48,437 bases of DNA from Gemmatimonadaceae bacterium (GTDB lineage: Bacteria > Gemmatimonadota > Gemmatimonadetes > Gemmatimonadales > Gemmatimonadaceae). Location: positions 1-48,437 of the forward strand of contig JANYIN010000055.1 in assembly GCA_025362035.1 (NCBI GenBank), in the 5' to 3' direction. Within the stretch, counting starts at the first letter, position 1, and each line of letters begins with the position of its first letter. A program made the position numbers and the translations under genes. Of the stretch, positions 43,082 to 48,437 are shown piece after piece. The notes beneath the pieces are model-generated. The model saw only the letters and a program-made list of their open reading frames with translations. It did no database searches and was not told the DNA's origin.

Positions 43082-43350
43082 TGAGTCTTTTAGCGCCTTC
43101 CGTCATTTAGGCCGTGGCGGACTCTTGGACAGCGCGTGATTCCCTTCGTCCCACACAGCAGCCAAGTACCTCTTCCTATGGCGCGCCGACGGATTGTGAG
43201 CCATCGTTCAGCGTTTCGAGCCGCGAGAACTGCGCGAGAACCGGATTCGGCTGGACCCTGTTGTGCAGTGTACTGGGTCCGGACGTCCCGCCCGTGCTTT
43301 CGCGCCCTCGGATCACCCGAAGAGAACCAGGCGGGAGCTATCCCGGAATC

Positions 43351-46300
43351 ATGACGAGAGCCGTGCCACGCGGGCGTAAGCAGTCGGCATCAGGTGGCCG
43401 CAAGGCTTCCTCCTCGCCAGCGAAGACGCCGTCCGAAGAGGGCAACGGCCAGCACAATCGGCCGCCACCAATTGTTGGAATCGGCGCGTCGGCCGGCGGA
43501 CTGGCGCCCCTTGTGGAGCTAATGAGCCACTTGGCCAGGAACAGCGGCCTCTCCTATGTCATAGTGCAGCACCTCGATCCCGCCCATGAGAGTGCGCTCT
43601 CAGAGATCCTGTCGCGCGCCGGAAGCATTCCAGTCATCAACGCCGAGGACGGCGTACTGCTCGAGGCCGATCACGCCTACGTCATCCCGCCAAATACGTC
43701 GATGACGGTCACCGATGGGCATCTTCGCGTCCGTCAGGCGGAGAAGCGACGCGGTGCGCACACTGTGATCGACGGGTTTTTCCAGTCGCTCGCCCAAGTC
43801 CACCAGGGTGAGGCGGTCGGCGTCATCCTGTCGGGTAGCGGTTCAGACGGTTCGCGCGGGGTCGAGGCGATCAAGGAGCGCGGAGGGATCACGCTGGCGC
43901 AAGACCCGCAGACGGCACAGTTCCCGAGCATGCCCGAAAACGCCATTGCCACGCGCTGCGTCGATTTCGTGCTCGTTCCCGAACAGATCGCCGATCAGCT
44001 TTCTCGTATCGGGCGTCATTTCGCCAAACAGCCCGTCGCGGACCCCGCACCGAGCGACGACGACGACGTCCAGAAGATCCTTCTCATGCTCCGCGGCCGG
44101 ACCGGCGCGGATTTCCGCTCCTATCGCCGCGCGACGGTTCACCGGCGCATCCTGCGGCGAATGCTGGCGCACAGAAAGTCGTCGCACGCGGATTATCTTG
44201 AGCACTTGCGTTCGCAGCCGAACGACCTCGACGAGCTCTATGCGGATCTGCTGATTGGGGTCACCCGTTTCTTCCGGGACCCGGATGCCTTCGCGGCTCT
44301 CCGCGACTCCGCGTTTCCGGAAATGATGAAGGAACGGGATGTCGACGCGCCCATTCGAGTATGGGTCGCCGGCTGTTCCACCGGCGAAGAGGCGTACTCC
44401 ATCGCGATCGCTCTCCTGGAATTCATCGAACAGTCGGGTGCACCGGCCACCCCGATCACCATCTTCGGCACGGATCTCTCGGCGGTGTCCATCGCGCGAG
44501 CGCGGGCGGGATTCTATCCCGACTCGATCGCCGCCGACGTGTCCGCCGAGCGGTTGAGCCGCTATTTCTCGTTGGAAGATGGCGGCTACCGCGTCACGCG
44601 ACGGGTGCGCGATCTCTGCGTCTTCGCCACGCAGAACATCGTGCGGGACCCTCCGTTCTCGCAACTCGACCTGATCAGCTGCCGCAACGTGTTGATCTAC
44701 TTCGAGCCGTCGCTGCAGGAGCGCGTCATGCCGATGTTCAACTATGCGTTGAAACCAAACGGATTGTTGTTCCTCGGCGCCGCGGAGTCCATTGGCGCGT
44801 CCACCGATTACTTCGCGCCCCTCAACAAGCGACATCGAGTCTTTCGACCACGCGCGAACGCCCCGCGCGTCACGGAGGTGGAACGCACGCCGCATGTGTA
44901 CCCGGCGCTGCGAGGCGTTTCGGCCAGGCTACAGTTGCCCGAACGGGCACCGCGCGACGCCGTTCGAAGCGATGCGGATCGCGCCGTCTTGGCGCACGTC
45001 GGGCCGCCCGGTCTGGTAATCAACAACCGCCTGGAGATCACGCAGTTCCGCGGAGACACCTCGGCATTTGTTCGGCACACGTCCGGCACAGCAAGTCTGC
45101 ATCTCTTCAAGCTCGTCCGCACGGAGTTCCTCTCACGTCTCCGCGCCGCCATCGACGCGGCACGCGTTTCCCAGAGCGTCGTTCGCGAGGAACAGATCGC
45201 ACTGCGCGACGAGCAGGAGGTACTTTATGTGACCGTCCTCGTCGTGCCGTTTCGGTCGGGCGACGGGCGAGAACAGTTCTTCGTCGTGCTGTTCGAGCAG
45301 ACGGAGGGTTCGGAGCTGGTGCTGCCGCCCGTCGTGAAGCCTGCCCGCAACGGCAAGAGAACCGCCAAACAAGGAGCAGCAGACATCGCTCAGGCGAACG
45401 AGCTCGCGGCGCTTCAAAGAGAGCTCATCGATGCAAAGCGCATTCTCCAGGATGTCATCGAGCAGTATGAAGGCGCCAACGAGGAGCTGCGGGCGGCGAA
45501 CGAGGAGATTCAGTCGAGCAATGAGGAGTTGCAAAGCACCGGCGAGGAACTCGAGACGACGAAGGAAGAAGTCCAGTCCACGAACGAAGAGCTCACGACC
45601 GTGAACGACGAGTTGCGGCATCGCAACCGCGAACTGGCGGCCGCATCGGCCGATCTCTCCAACGTCTTTGCCAGCACCGAAATTCCCATTCTGATCGTCG
45701 ATGCCGAGCTGGCCCTGCGCCGGTTCACTCCCGTGTCCGAGCGGGTGGTGAAGATCATTCCCACGGACATCGGTCGGCCGCTTGGTGACCTGCGTCTCCG
45801 CATCGAACTGGATGATCTCGAGGAGCGGGTGGCCTCGGTGATCGACACGCTCGAAGACGCCCAGACAGACGTCTGCGATGTGGACGGACGCTGGTGGTCG
45901 CTGACCATTCGGCCCTACTTCACGGTGGACCGCACCGTCGATGGTGCCGTGATGGTGTTCACCGACATCGACGAGTCCAAGCGCTATGGCCAACAAATGG
46001 AGGTAACCTCGGAGCATCGGCGGATGCTGCTGGAAGAGGCAGAATCCGCCCGCGCCGACGCGTTCGCGGCGAATGCCGCCAAGACCTCGTTCCTCGCGAG
46101 CATGAGTCACGATCTTCGCACGCCGCTCAACGCCATTTCCGGCTATGCGGACATCCTGGAACTGCTCGTCCACGGATCGCTGACGGCGAAACAGGAGCAG
46201 GATGTCGCGCGGATCAAGCGCAGCGCCCGTTACTTGCTATCGTTGATCAACGACATTCTCAACTTCGCAAAGGTCGAGTCGGGCACGCTGCGGCTGGAAA

Positions 46301-46830
46301 TCCAGGACGTGGTCATCGAGGACGCCGTGACCTCGCTCGAGCTGATGCTGGAGCCGCTGCTCCGTGCGAACGGGCTGTCGTTCCAACACGACGACTGTGA
46401 GGGCGCGGTGCGGGCCGACCCTGAGAAACTGCAACAGGTGCTGATCAACCTGTCGACAAATGCCATCAAGTTCACCCGGGCGGGCGGGCTTGTCGTGGGA
46501 AGCGCATACACCGCCGACGCCGTGACCATCACCGTGTCGGATACGGGCGTCGGGATTCAGGAACACCAGCTCGAGCGCATCTTCGAGCCGTTCATCCAGG
46601 TCGGTCGAAGTTTGACGAACGTCAGTCACGAGGGCGTGGGCCTCGGTCTCGCGATCAGTCGCGACCTGGCGCGGGCGATGGGTGGCGACCTCACGGTGCG
46701 CAGTACGTTCGGCGTGGGGACAACATTTTCTCTCTCGCTGCCTCGTGCTGTACCTTCGCTTCCGGGTAAGGGCGACAGCTCCGAAGAGCGGGCGAAGGAG
46801 GGGAAGCGCGGCGTGCCGCGGCGTGCGTGA
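43351..46830 (+). CDS. CheB-CheR-PAS-histidine kinase fusion protein
   Basis: From ATG 43351 this is a 1159-residue protein. Order of domains: CheB-like methylesterase (about 40-215) with the S47-H74-D166 triad (GASAGG, VQHLDP, SGSGSDGS); CheR methyltransferase (about 240-500) with GVTRFFRDP, AGCSTGEEAYS, FGTDLSA and ISCRNVLIYF; a PAS-like section; a long coiled coil (about 678-770, repeats of NEEL/EEIQSSNEEL); a second PAS domain (about 771-875); and a histidine kinase, with H920 in FLASMSHDLRTPLNAISG, the N box NLSTNAIKF (N1037), DTGVGI and GLGLAIS. No receiver domain is attached. The frame is open 79 codons upstream, but that stretch has no domain. It probably links adaptation-type chemistry to a phosphorelay. 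Confidence 0.93.
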   Translation: MTRAVPRGRKQSASGGRKASSSPAKTPSEEGNGQHNRPPPIVGIGASAGGLAPLVELMSHLARNSGLSYVIVQHLDPAHESALSEILSRAGSIPVINAEDGVLLEADHAYVIPPNTSMTVTDGHLRVRQAEKRRGAHTVIDGFFQSLAQVHQGEAVGVILSGSGSDGSRGVEAIKERGGITLAQDPQTAQFPSMPENAIATRCVDFVLVPEQIADQLSRIGRHFAKQPVADPAPSDDDDVQKILLMLRGRTGADFRSYRRATVHRRILRRMLAHRKSSHADYLEHLRSQPNDLDELYADLLIGVTRFFRDPDAFAALRDSAFPEMMKERDVDAPIRVWVAGCSTGEEAYSIAIALLEFIEQSGAPATPITIFGTDLSAVSIARARAGFYPDSIAADVSAERLSRYFSLEDGGYRVTRRVRDLCVFATQNIVRDPPFSQLDLISCRNVLIYFEPSLQERVMPMFNYALKPNGLLFLGAAESIGASTDYFAPLNKRHRVFRPRANAPRVTEVERTPHVYPALRGVSARLQLPERAPRDAVRSDADRAVLAHVGPPGLVINNRLEITQFRGDTSAFVRHTSGTASLHLFKLVRTEFLSRLRAAIDAARVSQSVVREEQIALRDEQEVLYVTVLVVPFRSGDGREQFFVVLFEQTEGSELVLPPVVKPARNGKRTAKQGAADIAQANELAALQRELIDAKRILQDVIEQYEGANEELRAANEEIQSSNEELQSTGEELETTKEEVQSTNEELTTVNDELRHRNRELAAASADLSNVFASTEIPILIVDAELALRRFTPVSERVVKIIPTDIGRPLGDLRLRIELDDLEERVASVIDTLEDAQTDVCDVDGRWWSLTIRPYFTVDRTVDGAVMVFTDIDESKRYGQQMEVTSEHRRMLLEEAESARADAFAANAAKTSFLASMSHDLRTPLNAISGYADILELLVHGSLTAKQEQDVARIKRSARYLLSLINDILNFAKVESGTLRLEIQDVVIEDAVTSLELMLEPLLRANGLSFQHDDCEGAVRADPEKLQQVLINLSTNAIKFTRAGGLVVGSAYTADAVTITVSDTGVGIQEHQLERIFEPFIQVGRSLTNVSHEGVGLGLAISRDLARAMGGDLTVRSTFGVGTTFSLSLPRAVPSLPGKGDSSEERAKEGKRGVPRRA

Positions 46831-46866
46831 GCCTTTCAGCTCGGGGCCATCCGGACGGCGTCAATC

Positions 46867-47172
46867 TCAGTGGTTCCGCGTCTCGTGATACCACTCCAGG
46901 CACTCGCGCAGCAGGCGTGCGAGTTCGGCATCCGCGTCGCGTTCGCTGGAGCGCGTCAGCTGCCCAGTGTCGTGCAACTCGGTCCACATCGCACGGACGG
47001 CATCGATGATGCGGTCGGGCCCCGCCTCAAGCGCATGCGATTCCCGGCACATCGTACCGAACGCGTGGCGTAGCGCCTGATCTTCGTCCGGCTCGCTGTT
47101 GTTCACGTAGTCGCGGAGCGCCTGCGACAGTTGCTGCCTGGAACTGGCCGAGAATTCTGACAGGTGAAACAT
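46867..47172 (-). CDS. Hypothetical small helical protein
   Basis: This 101-residue, mostly acidic and helical protein has no recognised motif: FHLSEFSASSRQQLSQALRD, EDQALRHAFGTMCRESHALEAGPDRIIDAVRAMW and LLRECLEWYHETRNH. It has no signal peptide or membrane helix. ATG 47172 is preferred; the frame continues 25 codons upstream with a Cys/Pro-rich stretch of lower quality. It is the last gene of a minus-strand group after the M15-like lipoprotein and a receiver protein, and it ends 36 bp from the convergent fusion gene. Codon use looks like that of its neighbours. Function is not inferred. Confidence 0.55.
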   Translation of the reverse strand: MFHLSEFSASSRQQLSQALRDYVNNSEPDEDQALRHAFGTMCRESHALEAGPDRIIDAVRAMWTELHDTGQLTRSSERDADAELARLLRECLEWYHETRNH

Positions 47173-47285
47173 CGTCGATGCCGCCGGAGGGGGAGCCAAA
47201 CATCCGCAGAGGTTCGTGGATGGAACCTGCTCGAGACATCGATGCATAAGCCGCTCCGTGGCAGCGCGACCGATCAGAGAAGAGC

Positions 47286-48227
47286 TTACCGCACGAGCTC
47301 GTGACGGAGATACGCGGGAAGATGCGGGGGGAAGTTGCAGTTCACTTTCGACTCAGGGGCAAGACACGCGCGGCCGCGCGCGATCGCCTCGTCGATCGTC
47401 CGGAAGCCCAGCGGAGCCGCCGACAGATCGATGTGCGGCCAGTCCCAGCTTCGGTCGGGCCGGCCGAGTATGCTCACAGGCTCGCCGTTCCCGGTTCGAT
47501 ACTGCGTCACCCATCGTCGGAAAGCGATCCAATCCTGCTGGGTCTTCGCGTGACGGCGGTTGCCATCGTCAACGACGATGTCCATCGCACGGCCATAGGA
47601 GTGGTTCGATGTGAGCGTGTGCGTACGCCCTCGTCCCTCCGCCATGAGAAAGGCCTCGCGCAACGGTGAGCGATACGTCGCTGTGACGCGAAAGTGAAAA
47701 CCGGCCGCCCCCGCATCCCGGAGCAGCGTCTCGGCAATTAGCCGGACGTCCGGATCCAGGTCCGACGTGGAAGTACTCGCTGGGTACGGCATGCCCGTGA
47801 ATTTTCGCGGCGGCGTGCTGCGGACCCGACGCTCGGCCTCCTCCCACGACTCGTCCAGTCGGCGAACGGACACGTAACCCACACGATAGCTGTTCACATA
47901 GCACGTGAAACACGTCTTCCGTCGAGTGTCGTACTTGAGGATGCCCTCCTCGGTAGAATCCGACACGTAGAGCCGAGCAGGGTCTTCGATGCCGTACGCA
48001 CGCCGCAGCACGACAGAATCGGCGCTGGAAAGCGGGACATTCGCGTAGTGCGGAATGCCGCGTGCGTCAACGCCTTCGTAGGGTGACGCGTCCTCGCTCG
48101 GTTCGATCGCGGCGCCCGGGCGCTCGACCTGACCACGATCGCCCTCGCTCGGTGACACCGAGCACGATGCCAGCGCGCAGGCGAACAGCAACGCGCGAAT
48201 GCGTGCCTGCCCATGGAATACGGTCAT
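47286..48227 (-). CDS. Lipoprotein with LAS/M15-type peptidase domain (D-Ala-D-Ala carboxypeptidase/L,D-endopeptidase-like)
   Basis: The 313-residue lipoprotein has a signal peptide with lipobox LASC, putting Cys22 at the mature N-terminus. After a linker (30-90) there is a CxxC pair (C106, C109). The peptidase-like domain (about 160-290) has SNHSYGRAMDIVV (207-219), giving zinc ligands H209 and D216 of the SxHxxGxAxD motif, and WPHIDLS (263-269) with H265 and D267 in place of the usual HxE/HxD. FRVTATYRSPLREAFLM precedes them, as in VanY/YcbK-type proteins. It would trim stem peptides of peptidoglycan in the envelope. ATG 48227 begins right at the signal peptide; upstream codons lack it. A receiver protein gene ends 44 bp upstream. 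Confidence 0.8.
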   Translation of the reverse strand: MTVFHGQARIRALLFACALASCSVSPSEGDRGQVERPGAAIEPSEDASPYEGVDARGIPHYANVPLSSADSVVLRRAYGIEDPARLYVSDSTEEGILKYDTRRKTCFTCYVNSYRVGYVSVRRLDESWEEAERRVRSTPPRKFTGMPYPASTSTSDLDPDVRLIAETLLRDAGAAGFHFRVTATYRSPLREAFLMAEGRGRTHTLTSNHSYGRAMDIVVDDGNRRHAKTQQDWIAFRRWVTQYRTGNGEPVSILGRPDRSWDWPHIDLSAAPLGFRTIDEAIARGRACLAPESKVNCNFPPHLPAYLRHELVR

Positions 48228-48271
48228 ACAGACGGTCGACTTGCACGTGCCGTTCCAGCCGATGCGTCCGA

Positions 48272-48437
48272 TCAGGTTCCGGGCACCCCGAGTTGCGCCT
48301 GAACGGCAAGCAGGAATTCCTTGTAGCGCATCGGCTTGGCGATATAACCGTCGCATCCTGCTGCACGAATGCGCTCCTCGTCTCCCTTCATCGCCAGCGC
48401 TGTGAGAGCGATGACCGGAATGTCGCGCGTCGTCGCG
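48272..48437 (-). CDS. Response-regulator receiver domain protein, C-terminal part (runs off the window)
   Basis: The minus strand from the right edge to TGA at 48274-48272 codes for about 54 residues without interruption: RDIPVIALTALAMKGDEERI, then RAAGCDGYIAKPMRYKEFLL and AVQAQLGVPGT. This is the C-terminal half of a CheY-like receiver. ALTA carries the conserved Thr of the phosphorylation switch and the K of YIAKP is the invariant lysine; the phosphorylated Asp lies outside the window. The protein may be a stand-alone receiver, or the receiver may end a larger hybrid histidine kinase. It precedes the lipoprotein gene on the same strand. Confidence 0.85.
   Translation of the reverse strand, partial: ATTRDIPVIALTALAMKGDEERIRAAGCDGYIAKPMRYKEFLLAVQAQLGVPGT

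Noticed and set aside
45133..46173. 346-codon minus-strand frame antisense to the histidine-kinase fusion
   Set aside because: It mirrors the coiled-coil repeats of the real gene.

Overview
This is a high-GC bacterial chromosome segment. Overlapping start/stop codons (GTGA, ATGA, TGATG) join many genes, and few genes have a clear Shine-Dalgarno site. The gene families (a TMEM260/DUF2723 glycosyltransferase, a single-copy MCE protein beside rho, a very long multi-SLBB export protein, CheB-CheR-histidine kinase and zinc-ribbon serine/threonine kinase genes) suggest a diderm such as a member of the Gemmatimonadota. That assignment is an inference from gene content, not from a database comparison. 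There is no transposase, integrase, phage gene or CRISPR array.

Layout. 1-545: end of an rRNA operon (3' end of 23S, 5S, strong hairpin). 660-6000: an HD-GYP phosphodiesterase faces a minus-strand housekeeping operon, MCE/MlaD-like gene > rho > ruvX > mltG > thiE. 6100-7180: a tRNA-Arg(CCG) with its own promoter and terminator. Downstream of it lies an array of about 22 degenerate 21-bp repeats, bracketed by two copies of a 30-bp direct repeat. 7229-13020: an ECF sigma factor, a membrane-anchored CBM48 protein, a small membrane protein, a DUF2723 glycosyltransferase, a secreted asparaginase and a class I/II aminotransferase. 13022-40917: a large surface-polysaccharide locus. 41117-48437: signalling genes (a transmembrane Ser/Thr kinase, a CheB-CheR-PAS-histidine kinase fusion, a cut-off receiver protein) and an M15-like lipoprotein peptidase.

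The polysaccharide locus has most of the parts expected of a Wzx/Wzy-type pathway. rfbBACD makes dTDP-L-rhamnose. A polyprenyl-phosphate sugar-1-phosphate transferase starts the repeat unit, and seven glycosyltransferases (five GT4-like, one GT2, one GT9) extend it. Four methyltransferases and a hexapeptide acyltransferase could decorate it. A Wzx-like flippase, an O-antigen ligase/polymerase, a Wzz-like chain-length protein and an 879-residue SLBB export protein would move and polymerise it. No tyrosine autokinase domain is attached to Wzz. Less usual members are two B12-binding-type radical SAM proteins alternating with methyltransferases in one translationally coupled cassette, a split-barrel flavin-reductase-like protein, an HprK-like kinase and an NTP_transf_5 nucleotidyltransferase.

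The best candidates for something undescribed are: the radical SAM/methyltransferase/GT cassette (16584-22132); the tRNA-adjacent block with a 21-bp heptad-coding array and flanking direct repeats (6176-7024); the ECF sigma factor paired with a CBM48 membrane protein (7229-8339); and the HprK-like kinase plus NTP_transf_5 pair in the polysaccharide locus.
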